Shown here: piece by piece, positions 22,100-34,076 of the stretch | Position numbering within the stretch: the first letter of the stretch is position 1 | Layout: the number at the start of each line of letters is the position of its first letter | Assembly: GCA_033239525.1 (NCBI GenBank) | Contig: BSYO01000019.1 | Location: forward strand, 8,352,592 to 8,416,591 | Origin: Nepenthes gracilis | Lineage: Eukaryota; Streptophyta; Magnoliopsida; Caryophyllales; Nepenthaceae | DNA length: 64,000 nucleotides | Direction of reading: 5' to 3' | Program-made: the position numbers and the translations under genes | Notes under the pieces: generated by a model | What the model saw: the letters and a program-made list of their open reading frames with translations, nothing else | Database searches by the model: none | What the model was told of the DNA's origin: nothing

Positions 22100-23170
22100 A
22101 CCATAGTAGAAAGAGAACCCTAGGGGGGATTTCAAATATTTTGCCCAAGTTTCTAAAATGCAACATTCAATGATCTCTTACATAAAAACGCATCATTTCA
22201 CGTGTTGGTTGCATGTTGCATTTCACGTGTTGGTTGCATGTTGCATTTCACTTGAGGATAGCGGGACTTGCTTTCCAATATATTCTTCGATGCTTAGATC
22301 AGTAATTTTTCTTAGTCGAATAAAAAAATAAGTGGCTTAGAGGAATTTGCACTTCTTGGGGAGTTACTTTGAGAATGAGAATTGCACTCATCAAAAAATG
22401 ACTTTTTGAGAAGGGTGCACTTGTCGGAGAATGGCTTTCGATTTGAGAGTTACACTTGCGGGAGAGTGGCTTTCACGTAAGGTAGAAAGGGTAGCACCCA
22501 AGGCGTTCGAATGTCTAGAGTGCTTAATTGCTGGATTGATTTGCATATCGAGGTTGAGAGTTGAATTGAAATCCCAATCCCTTTTTCTATAGAGGAGGGA
22601 TGTATTTATAGAGTGAGCGCTAGGTTACTAGCCCTGGGGCCCCGTGACTCTATGATCGTGAGTGGCAGACACCATGCGATTGCAATCGTGGGTTGTAGGT
22701 GCTACGGCTTTGTACCTCTAGGAGAGCCACCATTGTGCTTGTACCTCTGGTGCTCTAAACCATCATAATTCTCAGGGCAACAAGTCGGCGGTTGTTGTCT
22801 GCGATTTGTGTTCCTACAGGCGTGAAGGACCACATGTGAAAGTGGCCATTTGGATTCATGTGTTAAGTTGGAGCAAGCTGAATTGCATTTGTGGGTTGGT
22901 GTCATGGTTAGCTCCAATGGCCCATATATTGCTAGGCAAACCTAGGTCGTGCAACTTGGACCCACCGTCGTGTGCTCTGGATCTTGGGCTTGGAGGAGTT
23001 TCTTGCTAGATTGCTGCTTTTCGGTCCATCTTCGTTTTGCAGTCGGGGTTTCAGGCTAGCCCAACGACTACCAAGCCCATTAATTATTTTTTTATTATGC
23101 ATTTCTCTAATGATATTGCTCGCATTTTTTCATATTATTTTAGATAATACCAACTATGATGTTTAGCCCG
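22100..23170 (-). repeat. Probable Tat-like LTR remnant
   Basis: Non-coding. CTTTCCAATATATTCTTCGA and TGCTTAGATCAGTAA (about 22271-22306) correspond to a motif also present in the 27388-36161 LTRs (GACGCTCAAGTTAGAAA) and near 58100. A 27-bp unit containing TTTCACGTGTTGGTTGCATG is tandemly repeated at about 22195-22250. It ends near TTTAGCCCGACA, just before the copia gag relic. Confidence 0.3.
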
Positions 23171-23199
23171 ACAAACATTTTTTTGAATTAGTCATAAAC

Positions 23200-26100
23200 T
23201 ATAGAAATTTGTAACAAAAACAAAACCAAGTTTTGATGAATACCTTCAGAAATGGGAAGATACTCATTGTCAAATATTCTCCTAGTTTAATGTATCCATT
23301 CTCTCCTTTCATAGTTTATTTCCTAAATCTTCAAATGCTAAACTTGCTTAAGATTTTCTCACCAATCGTTATGCTACTCTAATGATGCTACCCTCTAATC
23401 TTAGTTGGATCTAGACTTTATAAATATGTCAAGAGTTTGGCCAGATAATTATTGAATTTTTTTATCATGTTAGTAGCCCTTGGGATCAAAATTTTTAAGC
23501 CGATTGAACATTCTCAGATACTTAATCTATTAAACACTAGAGTATCGAGATCATTGTAAGTTCATTTATTTTATGATGAATATCCATAATAATTTTGAGC
23601 ACACTAGAACCTCTTAACTCCATCACTTTCCTTTACCTATACTTGACCTTGCTCTCACATAGCTTTTTTCCAAATGGACTTGACAAAAGGCTCATCATAT
23701 TTATGCTATTGATGTAGACATGGCTAGTCATCACCTAACTTTTCTGCTCTAGTTATTGCTTCTCCTTCATTTGTTTTTCATCGATTCTATGGAAATACCA
23801 TTGCTATAAAGAATATGGACACATATCTCTAATTATCTTAAAAAAAGGGTTAAAGATACTGAAGATACTCAAAAGGAAAAGCCTAACATCTTCCATAAGC
23901 CTAACACTATTATCTCTATAAATTTGGTAGATTCTGCCCTATACTCTACACTCTCATTTCTTATTGTAACTAATTTTGAGGCAATTGTTAATTAGGTTTT
24001 GTTTTGGACTTCTACTGCACTATCTCTTTAGGTATATCTTTTTAATTTATCAAATTCACCTACTTTAATCACATGACATCTAATTCTTTATTAATGTCTT
24101 GTAAGATTACCTCCACTAACGTCATTTTTATCTATACTGCTAATAGTTCTTACATATTTATCGATCATTTTGGCCATATATCTATTCTGAATTTTTATAT
24201 TTCAGACACTAATTATATTCTAAATATATCTCTCAATATTATATCTGTTAGTCAATTTATTAAATATGGTCTCAACTTAGCATTTACTCACAGTTGTGAT
24301 GTGCAAGATTAGAAGATGAGTTAACTCATTAGGAGTGAATATTGCATTATCTTTCACATTTGTATTCCACTTATCTGCTTATTGCTATAATCTCTTTTAG
24401 TTTTTGACACAGTTGACTTGATCACCCTTCTTTGTATTGTGTTTAGTCCTTAGTTTCTAATGGTTATTTAGAAAAAGTTACTTTTAACATATTTGATTAT
24501 ATGTCTTATTTTCTAATAGAACTCATTGATTTTCATATCTTTTAGTTTGGTTCCTTTTGATATTTGAGGTCTCGTCCCTATTCTCACTAAGGGAGAATCT
24601 TGCTATTTTGTTAACTTTATTGATAATTATTATTACTATATATGAATTTAGTTTTTATATGATTTATCTAAACTACTTAATAATTTTTGTAATTTTTGAT
24701 AAATAATAAAAATTTAATTCAATCACACAATCAAAGTTCTCCATTTTGATAATGCTATGAAATGTACCACTATATCATTTGTAGACGAACGTCAACAAAC
24801 AACCATTGTGTCTCATTTTTCATCCCCTTACACCTCCCAAGAAATAGTTATAATCAATGTAAACATTGTTATGTCCTTGACATTGATCATACTCTTAACC
24901 TCTCTATTTCTCTTGCTAAGTCTTTTTTTTGGAAAAAAGCTACCTTTATAGCCTTCTATACTATTAATCAAGTTTCATTTGCTATCATTTCAAATCAATC
25001 TCCATATAAGCGTCTTTATAAAAAGATACATGATTATTACATGTTCAAAGACTTTGGGTTTAATTGTTTTGTCTTACTACTTTCTGCTAAGTATACCAAA
25101 CTTAAACCTTACTCTCGTCGTTAGTATTTCTTTGGTTATGACATTGAATATAAAAGCTATTGTCATTATGATTTTATAACTAAGAGACTTCATATATTGA
25201 GGAATGTCAACTTTTTGGAACATAAAGTATTTACTGATATCTCTCCATTCCATGCTAACATTTCCTTAAACTATTAGTTTTTTTACAAATCTAACCATTG
25301 ATCTCTTCCTAAAAATTTTTTTTTTCATGTAGGTCATGTAAGCACAATTGTTCTTCATAAGTCTAGATTGTCTAATGATCTGAACATCATAACTACACCC
25401 TTAAAGTCTTTCTCCACCATGGATATTCATCACTCAAGTCATATATGGGCTCCCTCTACCCATCTTCATAATGAATACGATTTTTTTACTCTTACTGCTA
25501 TTTATGAGACTTGTAATTATCGTGAAATATGGTTTAAACCTCTTTGGTAACAAGTTATATCCAAAAAGCTTGATAAACCTTTTGAGACTCATACTTGAAA
25601 TCTGCAACCTTTTGCTTGATAAAACTACAATAAGGGACAAATAGGTGTATAAAAGAAAAATAAATTCTGACGATTTAAAATTTTAATACAGAGCTTGTCT
25701 TGTGATCAAAGGCTTTATATAAAAATATGATATTAATTATTAAGAGACTTTTATTTTTATTAATTGTATCATTTTTGTTAAATCTCTTTTGAGTGTGGCC
25801 ACTACACACCAACAACCTTTCTTTCAAATGAATTGAATAATACACTTTTGCATGGAGACTTAATTGAGAAGGTATAAATGATGCATGCTCTTGGTTATCC
25901 TCATTCTCTTGGACATGCATGTCATTATCCATGAGTATTATATGGTCTTATGTAGGCTCCTCATACTTGGTTCGCAAGCAACTCTACTATTTCACAGCAT
26001 GAGCTTGTCTCCAAATCTCATGATTTTACTCATTTTACTCATCAAACTAATATTGGTATTACTATTTTACTTCTTTATATCCGATGATATAATCATTTCA

Positions 26101-26900
26101 AGTGATAATATTTTTGACATTCTTAACCTTAAACCTTTTTTGGGTCACCACTTTGAAATAAAAAGATCTTGACTTTCTTTACACCTTGGATTTGAGGTAT
26201 TTCCCACCTTTAATAGCGACCATTTGACAAAAACCAATTATACTTTCGATTTCATTTCTGGTGCTAAGCTAATTGATTGTAAGACAGCCAATAGACATAT
26301 TGAGAGTATTGTTATCTTTTGTGTTCAGTCAATTTGTCTCTCTATGATACTATCCTTTATTACTAACTGGTTGAAAGAATTATATACATCACATTTACCG
26401 GGCCTAATATTACTTATGCTGCATATTTTGTTAGTTAATTTATATGGCTTTGTACCTTATTTGTTATATTGTTATTCTTCTTATTCTTCGTCATATGAAT
26501 GACACACTTTTTTATGGGCTATACTTTTCTTCTTATTCTTCACTAGAGCTCTAAGTTTACTTTGATACTAACTAGGCAAGTGACCCTACTATCTATAACT
26601 GATTTTCTTTACATATTAGGAGATTTATCATTTCTTGGCTCAATAAAAAGCAAAACATTATTGCTCAATCTAGCATTGAGGTTGAATAGATTGATTAGGA
26701 TTGGCTTGTGAAAAAAATCTCATTGCCTTATAACTCTTTGTCACACTCTTACTAATACTATATTTGAACTCTTTTGATTTTGTTGACATTTACAGGATAT
26801 AAATGTTTTTTTAACTCAGCAACACCTCTTTATTGTGAAATCATAGGGTTATTTAAACTGCACATGATAATATATTTTATAAACGTACAAAACTCATTGA
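23200..26900 (+). pseudogene. Heavily decayed copia gag-pol
   Basis: Co-linear copia blocks: gag FDEYLQKWEDTHCQIFS and FLTNRYATLM (about 23235-23385), gag EFGQIIIEFFYHVSSPWDQN (about 23430-23490), protease-region ISLNIISVSQFIKYGLNL (about 24228-24280), integrase SPYTSQE (about 24825), RT WPLFQM-like QPFFQMN (about 25815) and FFISDDIIISS, a decayed YVDDM region (about 26070-26100), KPFLGHHFEIK (about 26133-26165), then NYTFDFISGAKLIDCKTANR (about 26235-26297). Stops are very frequent. This is the oldest coding relic in the intron. Confidence 0.72.
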
Positions 26901-27026
26901 GATTGAGTAATATCTTTTAAAGAGGCCACTTATTTCCTCTTTCTGGTTTCTTTGGCTGAACAATATAATGGTTTGGTGTCAAAACTCTATCTAATATTTT
27001 TGATACTATCTTGAGTTTGAGAGGAA

Positions 27027-27297
27027 TATTAAGATATACAATATCATTTCTAAATTAGAGAATTAATATCCTCTTATTTGGGCTATTTATATATATTAAT
27101 TAGGATGTATATGTAATATTATTTTTAAATTAGAGGATTGATATATTTTAATTTTGGTTATTTATATGATTATAATAATTATTGTTATTAGCTTTTCTAA
27201 TGTAGGTTGTCTCATTTTTTTCATAAAAGAATGGTCTCTTATATAGTTACAGATATATAGAAATTATAAAAATCCTTATTTATCTCTCCTTTCTACA
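27027..27297 (+). repeat. 3' LTR of the old copia element
   Basis: It is preceded by GTTTGAGAGGAA, a likely polypurine tract, and starts TATTAAGATAT. It aligns with 13516-13786 and ends TCTACA. Confidence 0.6.
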
Positions 27298-27689
27298 CTT
27301 TTTAAGTTGGATCAAAACTTTCCTAGGCTGCCAATCTTCTCATCCTGCATATATCTTAAAAAAACACATTCAATTTTTGATAGTTTTTGTTGCGTCCAGG
27401 GTCCCAAGTTGTCATACGGATTAGGGAACCTTCCAATCTTCCACTGCAGGTCGATCTATATTGGGTCCGGTCTCCGTCGCTAATAACCTGGATCTATATA
27501 ACACAAATCACAAACAAAAGGTCAAAAATCAACAGGGGACTATCACCCGTTGACACCCGACGTTCAAGTCAGAAATCTTCCACAATATATGGAGGAATGC
27601 ACGTTTAAAGGCAAACATGGAGGGAGTGCAAAGATGTAACGATAATGAGAGTGTGAGAGGGATGTATTAGGAGGCTTGAGCTCCATGAA

Positions 27690-28290
27690 TGTGCCTGAAA
27701 AATTGACGGCTTAGAGGTGTGCCTGACAAAGGGGCGGCTTAGAGGTGCGCCCGTGGAGGGCGGCTTAGAGATATACCCGACAGAGGGGCGGTTTAGAGTT
27801 GCGTCGAGTAGAGGGGTGGCTTAGAGGTGCATCCGTGGAAGGCGGCTTAGAGATGCACCCGATAGAGGGGCGGCTTAGAGGTGCGCCTGCTAAGGGAGAC
27901 TTAGACGTTCGCCCGACAAAGGGGTGGCTTGGAGGTGCACCCGCGGAGGGTGGCTTAGAGGTGCGTTGGCAAATGGCCGGCTTAGAGGTGCACCCAATAG
28001 GGAGGCGACTTAGAGGTGCACCCAGTAGGGAGGCGACTTAGAGGTGTACCTGCGAAGGGCGACTTAGAAATGCACCCGGCAGAGAGGCAGATTAGAGGTG
28101 CGCCCGCAGAGGGCGGCTTAGAAGTGTGCCTAGTAGAGGGGCAGTTCAGAGGGGCGCCCAATGAAGGCGGTTTAGAGGTGCGCCCAGCAGAGAGGCAGTT
28201 TAGATGTGTGCCCGCAGGGGGCGGCTTAGAGGTTTGCCATACAGAGGGGCAGCTTAAAGGTGCACATGCGGAGGGCTGCTTAGAAGAGAA
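27690..28290. repeat. Tandem array, about 31-bp unit
   Basis: About 19 imperfect copies of a unit with consensus close to GGCTTAGAGGTGCGCCCG and then CAGAGGGGC. The matching array in the other LTR is at 34380-35050. Confidence 0.85.
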
Positions 28291-28384
28291 GGACTAAACA
28301 ACATAGAAGGGTTAACATCCAGGTTACCTGACTGGAGGACTGACTCCTAGGCAGTGAGCTCCTAACTCCGGGTCGAAAAGACTT

Positions 28385-29215
28385 GTGACTCCGGGATGGA
28401 GGGCTGAGAGCCTCTGGACGGGAGAAGAGCTGATGGCCTCTAGACGAGAGGATAGCCTAAGGCCTCCGGATGTGAGGAGGACTGAGAGCCTCCGGGCAGG
28501 AAGATGGTTGATGGCCTCTGGACGGGAGGAGAGCCGAGAGCCTCTGAGCCGACATAAGGCTAACAGCCTCCAAATAGGAGGACAGCCATGCGAGGAGGGC
28601 TGAGGGCCTCCTGGCTGGCAGAGGGCTGATGGCCTCCGGATCGGAGGAGGGTTGAGAGCCTCCTGGCGACGGAAGGCCGATGGCTTCTAGACTTAATGAG
28701 GGCTGAGAGCCCCCGGTGGCGGAAGGTCGCTGGCCTCCGGGTTAGAGGAGGGCTAATAGCCTCCTGGCGACGAAGTGCTGATGGCCCCCGGACTAGAGGA
28801 GGGCTGAAAGCCTCCTGGCGGCAGAAGGCCGATGGTCTCCTGGGAAGGAGGAGGGCTGAGAGTCTCCTAGCAGCGGAAGGCTAATGGCTTCCAAACTGGA
28901 GGAAGGCTTAGAGCCTCCTGGCGGCGGAAGGCTGATGGCCTCCGAAAGGAGGAGGGTTAGAACCTCCTGGCGGCAAAAGGCTAATAGCCTTCGGATTGGA
29001 GGAGGGCTAAGAGCCTCATGGCGGCGGAAGACTGATGGCCTCCGTACTGGAGAAAGGCTGAGAGCCTCCTGGCAACAGAAAACTGATAGCCTCTGGACTG
29101 GAGGAAGGCTGGAAGCCTCCTGGTGGTGGAAAGCTGATGGCCTCCGAAAGGAGAAGGGCTAAGAGCATTCTAACGGTGGAAGGCTGCTGGCCTTGAGAGC
29201 CTCCTGGCCGGAAGA
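28385..29215. repeat. Tandem array, about 60-bp unit
   Basis: Roughly 14 imperfect copies combining GAGGGCTGAGAGCCTCCTGG with CGGCGGAAGGCTGATGGCCT and CCGG. The matching array in the other LTR is at about 35150-35890. Confidence 0.85.
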
Positions 29216-29774
29216 CTGCTGGTGGCCTCCTGACCGCCAACCCACTCTCGTTGGAGATTGGCTAGCAACGACTACACCCTTCTCCGAGCCTTCCGCAGCC
29301 TCATGGAGCTTTTTCGAGCCTCTCCAGCTTGTCCTTCAAAACTTGAGGGTGCTTGCTTTTATTGTGAGATTTGCAAATGCACTATTACTCCAAGAGCAAT
29401 GTGGGACTTTTACTTTGAGAGAATTATGTTGAATTATAGGCTTGATGCGAGACCTGACCTATTGGGCCTATGGTTACTGGACCCATCACTAGCCCCCATG
29501 TCAGTGGACCGAATTTTCGGCCTCCAGTATATTCATGATAGGACGACACTGGTCATATTGTCTCCTCAAGTCTGACCTAGATTCATTGACTAGAACGTTT
29601 GACTCTAGAGAGTGGAAGGAACTAGATCGATGGTTGACCAGCTTGATTGATCACATCACTTGATACGGAGAGCGGAACAGAGCCAGAAATATGGTTGTTC
29701 GATTTTGTTGGCCAATGCTTTCAAATCTGAAGAGCAGTGCAAAGTCAAAAAAGCCGTTTGACCGGATCTTGTTA

Positions 29775-31140
29775 CCAAAGTGCTCGAATCCATAGGGCAA
29801 TATGGAGCCAGAGATCTATGTTAACCAGTTTCGCTGACAAGAGCGCTTGAATCCGGAGAGCAAAGCAAAGACGGATATGGTGATTGACCGGATTCATTGA
29901 CCGACGAAGTGCTTGAATCCGTAGAGCAGTGCGAAGCTGAAAATCCTTTGTTGACTGGATCTGTTAACCGGCGAAGTGCTCGAATCCGGAGAGTAGTTAA
30001 GAGCCGAATCTTTGTTGACCGGATCTGTTGACAGGCAAAGTGCTTGAATCCAAAGAGCAGTGTGGATCCAAAAATCTTCGTTGACCGAATCCGTTGACCG
30101 GTGAAGTGCTGGAATCCGGAGAGCAGTGTAGAGCTGAAAATCTTCGTTAACCAGATCTGTTGACTGGCGAAATGCTCAAATCCGGAGAGCAGTTCGAAGC
30201 CAAAAATCTTCATTGACTGGATCCGTTGACCAGTGAAGTGCTCGAATCCTAAGAGTTTTTCAGAGTTGGAAATCCTTGTTGACCGGATCCATTACCGGCG
30301 AAGTGCCCGAATCTGCAGAGTAGTGTGAAGCCAAAAATCTTTGTTGACCGAATCCGTTCATCGGTGAAGTGCTCAAACTCGGAGAGCAGTGTGGAGCTAA
30401 AAATCTTCGTTGATTGGATCCGTTAACCGGCGAAGTGCTCGAATCCGGAGAGCAATTCAGAGCTAGAAATCTTTGTTGACGAGATCCGTTGATCGATGAA
30501 GTGCTCGAATTCGGATAACATTTCAGAACCGAAAATCTTCATTGACCGGATCCGTTGACCGGCGAAGTGCTCGAATCCGAAGAAAAGTTTAGAGCCGGAT
30601 ATCTTCGTTGACCGGACCCGTTGACCGGTGAAGTGCTCCAATCTGAAGAGCATTTCAGAGCCAAAAATCTTTGTTGATCGGATCCGTTAACCGGCGAAGT
30701 GCTTGAATCCAGAGAATAGTTCGAAGCTGAAAATCTTTGTTGACCGGATCCGTTGATTGGCGAAGTACTCGAATCCGGAGAGCATTTCAGAGCCAAAAAT
30801 CTTCATTGACCGGATCCGTTGACCGGCGAAGTACTCAAATCCGAAGAGTAGTTCAGAGCCAAAAATCTTCGTTAATCGGATCCGTTGACCGGTGAAGTGC
30901 TCCAATCCGAAGAACATTTCAGAGCCGAAAATCTTTATTGGCCGAATCCGTTGACGGGCAAAATGCTCGAATCCGGAGAGCAATTCAAAGCTGAAAATCT
31001 TTATTGACCGAATTCATTGATTGGCGAAGTACTCGAATCTGTAGGGCAGTTCAGAGCTGAAAATCTTTATTGACCGGATTCATTGATTGGCGAAGTACTC
31101 GAATCTGGAGAGCAGTTCAGAGCTAAAAATCTTTATTGAC
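29775..31140. repeat. Tandem array, about 66-bp unit
   Basis: About 20 imperfect copies of a unit containing TTGACCGGATCCGTTGACCG, GCGAAGTGCTCGAATCCGG and AGAGC(A)GTTCAGAGCCGAAA. It lies in the element's interior next to the 3' LTR. Because 66 is a multiple of three, long minus-strand frames stay open across it, encoding a 22-residue repeat containing FEHFAGQRIRSTKIFGSELL. Confidence 0.88.
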
Positions 31141-32699
31141 AGTGCCAACAGCGAGCCGTCCGAGTCTCAAGCAAGATCCAAGAGCGCGCAAAGGGAAGAT
31201 CTCAAACTCGAGATCGGATCTCCTCACTGTAAGGACGCGCTTCGAGAGGTTGGGATGTGACTTGCCTTAAGATAGCTGATCGTTCAAGCTGTGGTGATAG
31301 GATGCACCTAGCATTCCCTATAAGGGTTTTTCTCATCGTGCATTGCTGTTGGCGAGTCAGCCAATGGGATTGGGAGTGAGGATCCTCCGAAATCTTAGTT
31401 GTGGGAACCTGGGAATCCTTTGGCTCTTGGGTCAAGCAAATGGGCCACTACCGTGACCACGGCCAAGCCAGGGATTCTGATCTCAGTGACTCCCTCTTCG
31501 AGGATGCCGCTTTGCTTCTTAGTGGAGCGTCAGAGCTGCTGGCAATTATTTGCGCTGGATTTCAATCATTCCCGTGAAGGGAAGTCGTGGCCCTGAGGAG
31601 ACGCGATTGTCGTCTAAGCCTTCTAGCCTTGGACGAACGCATCTGGTTGGTTGCGTTTGCTGCTGCCAAGAGGAGGTCATGGCGCTGAGAAGATGAGGTT
31701 GCCAGCTAAGCTTTAAAGCTATTGTTACCGGGCTTTTGCTAGCCTAGGACGTCACCCACATGTACCGTCAATGCTTGGTCCTATTTAAGGACGTCGTAGC
31801 TTTCATGTGTCTGATCCTAGTCCGCCGACCGTCGTTCACTGATGGTGCTCTCTCCTTCGGGAGGAGGTCTCCGCACGCATGCAGAAAAAGCCCCCTAAGG
31901 TTTTGAGTTTGACCGCACAAGGGTTGCTCGGTGACGGGATCGAGGTTTAGTTCAACCGCCAATGGGTCGCCTGGATGACCAGGGTTTATTCGACCGCTTA
32001 CGGGCTGCTTAGATGACCAATATTCAATTCGATAGGGCATGGGCCGCTTGGATGACCAAGGTTTAATTACAACCGCTTATAAGCCGCCTGGATGACTAGT
32101 GTTTAGTTACAAACGAATGAAAACCCGCCTGACTTAGGGGCAGTCTAGGTCACATGATTTTATGCAGTGTTATATAATCACTCGTATGAGCAGATAATAT
32201 TACTATCCTAGTAACGGAAACATGATTCAAATAAGCGATATGATGTATGCAAGACTTACCTGAATTCGGCGTCGAATCGTCGTAGGTGTTTGTTGGCGAA
32301 CGACATGCTATGCCCTCGGGACTTGCCTAAGGCTCTGATTGCATGGTCTAGGTGTACCGCTTCAGAGGGTCGTCGGGGTGCTTTGGCAGGTGCCTTGGCC
32401 TATGGCCCCTATACTCCGTGGGATTTGGTCCTTTGCCATAAATTGGTTGGGTAGCGTGCTGTTGCCACGCTAGGTAGCCTGTTGGCTAGTGGTTCGGGTT
32501 CCATTGTCAGCTGATACTGCCTAAGGTGACCCGGACCAGTACAGCGCTTGGCTGGATGATGTTTTCTACGATGTAATGCGTGGTGGGTTGAGCACGTCGA
32601 GCCCCCATAGCAAGTTTTGCATAGCTTTTATAGGATCTGCTACCGTGCAACGGGTTGCAGCGGGATCAGCTTGTCAACTGGGGCGATGCTACGTGGTGA
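31141..32699. other. Unique non-coding interior of the LARD-like element
   Basis: About 1.5 kb between the two interior arrays. No gag, protease, RT or integrase motif was seen on either strand. Around 31900-32120 there are short repeats (GACCGCTTACGGGCTGC, TGGATGACCAGGGTTTA) in about five loose copies. Confidence 0.5.
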
Positions 32700-33390
32700 A
32701 GATCAAGCTAAAGAAGATCTGGCAGCAAGAGCTCCGGCAGGCCAGAGAAGATTTGGCCATGAGTTCTGGCAGGCCAGAGAGGTCTGGTGGCGAAGAGCTC
32801 CGGCAGACCAGAGAGATTCAGCGGTGAGAGCTCCGATAGGCCAGAGAAAGTCCAGCGGCGAGAGCTCTGACAGGCCAGAGAAAATCTGGCGGCGAAGAGT
32901 TACGGCAGGCCAGAGAAGATCTGGCGATGAGTTTTGGCATGCTAGAGAGATCTGGGGGCGAGAGCTCCAGCAAGCCAGAGAAGATCTAGCGGCGAGGAGC
33001 TTTGGTAGGCCAGGGAAGATCTGGCGGCGAGAGCTCCTGCAGGCCAGAAAAGATCCGGCGACGATAGCTCCGGCATGCCAGAGAAAATCTGGCGGCAAAG
33101 AGTTACGGTAGGCCAGAGAAGATCTGGCGATCAAGAGCTAGGCAGGCCAGAGAAGATCTGGCGATGAGTTTCGACATGCCAGATAAATCTGGCGGCAAAA
33201 GCTCTGACAAGCCAGAGAGATCTGGTGGCAAGAGCTCTAGTAAGCCAAAGAAGATCTGACGGCAAGGAGCTCTGGCAGGTTAGGGAAGATTTGGCGGTGA
33301 GAGCTCCTGCAGGCAAGAGAAGATCCGGTGGCGAAGAGTTTCGACAGGCCAAAGAGATCTGGCAGCGAGAAGTTACGGTCGGTTAGAGAA
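32700..33390. repeat. Tandem array, about 34-bp unit
   Basis: About 20 imperfect copies of GCTCCGGCAGGCCAGAGAAG plus ATCTGGCGGCGAGA. This is a second interior satellite of the element, unrelated by eye to the 66-bp array. The following 680 bp to 34076 is non-coding and ends at the primer site. Confidence 0.85.
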
Positions 33391-34057
33391 GGTCTGGCAA
33401 CGAAGGTGATTGGCTAGAGAGCCAGAATGCTCCTCAATCCGATTGGAATGCCAGAATGATCCTCAGTTCGACTGGAGCACCGGAGTCAGTCCAAAAAACT
33501 AGTACAGGCTGGCTGAATGAGAGACAGAGTTCTGAAGAGATTTTGCATTCTGTTAGGCTCCGATACTCTCTATTTAGTTAAAGAGCGAAGGACGGAAGCA
33601 AAGCATAAGTTTTGAGGGAAGCTTTGTTGCCCTGCCTCGCCCCTTTAAACCGGATCGATCATTTCTCCAAGAGTGGGCCCCATGGCTCAGATCTTCCTAA
33701 ATACCGAGGTCATTGGGTTGATAAGATAGATACTGGGGGCTGCCTAGGTCCTGAGGTCGTCGAGCCGATTGATCCTCTGAGAATGCTTACTTTCTCGGAT
33801 AGCTTGAAAACTGATCGGCGAAACCCTCAATGTTACATCTTCTAACAAGTGCAGACGGTCAGGAAGAGGGTGCTCTATTGAGCACCAGGCACTCATACAT
33901 TTGGCGTCAATCACCTATTGGCATGGCTACCCGATAAAGGGTTGTCACCATGGGAGGTGATATCTTTAACCGACATGCTGGCTGGAGCATGAGTATTGAC
34001 TGTGGTTTTGTGTAAGAGATTGACTGTTGAGGGGAGACGCTAGACTTTTTATCGTGT

Positions 34058-34076
34058 TTCCCACAGACGACGCCAA
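34058..34076 (-). promoter_or_regulatory. Primer-binding site of the LARD-like element
   Basis: On the minus strand TTGGCGTCGTCTGTGGGAA directly follows the 5' LTR end (TG...CA junction at 34077). It differs by about one base from the site shared by plant Tat/Ogre-group elements, and it fixes the element's orientation. Confidence 0.7.

Larger units (their letters stand above)
13516..27297 (+). mobile_element. Old Ty1/copia element, split by later insertions
   Basis: Diverged AT-rich LTRs at about 13516-13786 and 27027-27297 align co-linearly, sharing AATTGATATATTTTAAT (as AGGATTGATATATTTTAAT in the second) and AATAATTATT, and the end TACA. Near-identical 5-bp flanks, CTTCT (13511-13515) and CTTTT (27298-27302), support one insertion. 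The coding relic (about 23200-26900) lies next to the right LTR. Its leader was split by the reverse-strand copia element 13973-19672 and by LTR-like sequence about 19945-23170. Ends are approximate because of decay. Confidence 0.65.
27388..29488 (-). repeat. 3' LTR (left copy) of the LARD-like element
   Basis: On the + strand it starts TGTTGCGTCC and ends GACCCATCA. It contains two tandem arrays (27690-28290 and 28385-29215) that also occur, with different unit counts and order, in the right copy. Confidence 0.88.

Noticed and set aside
27799..28297. Plus-strand frames with repeated GAPAEGGLEV-like peptide
   Set aside because: They lie in the tandem arrays of an LTR, on the antisense strand of the element. 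They exist because the unit lacks stops in that frame.
29775..33390. Regular repeats suggestive of a CRISPR array
   Set aside because: Units are contiguous and imperfect with no unique spacers, in a plant retrotransposon. They are tandem satellite-like arrays.
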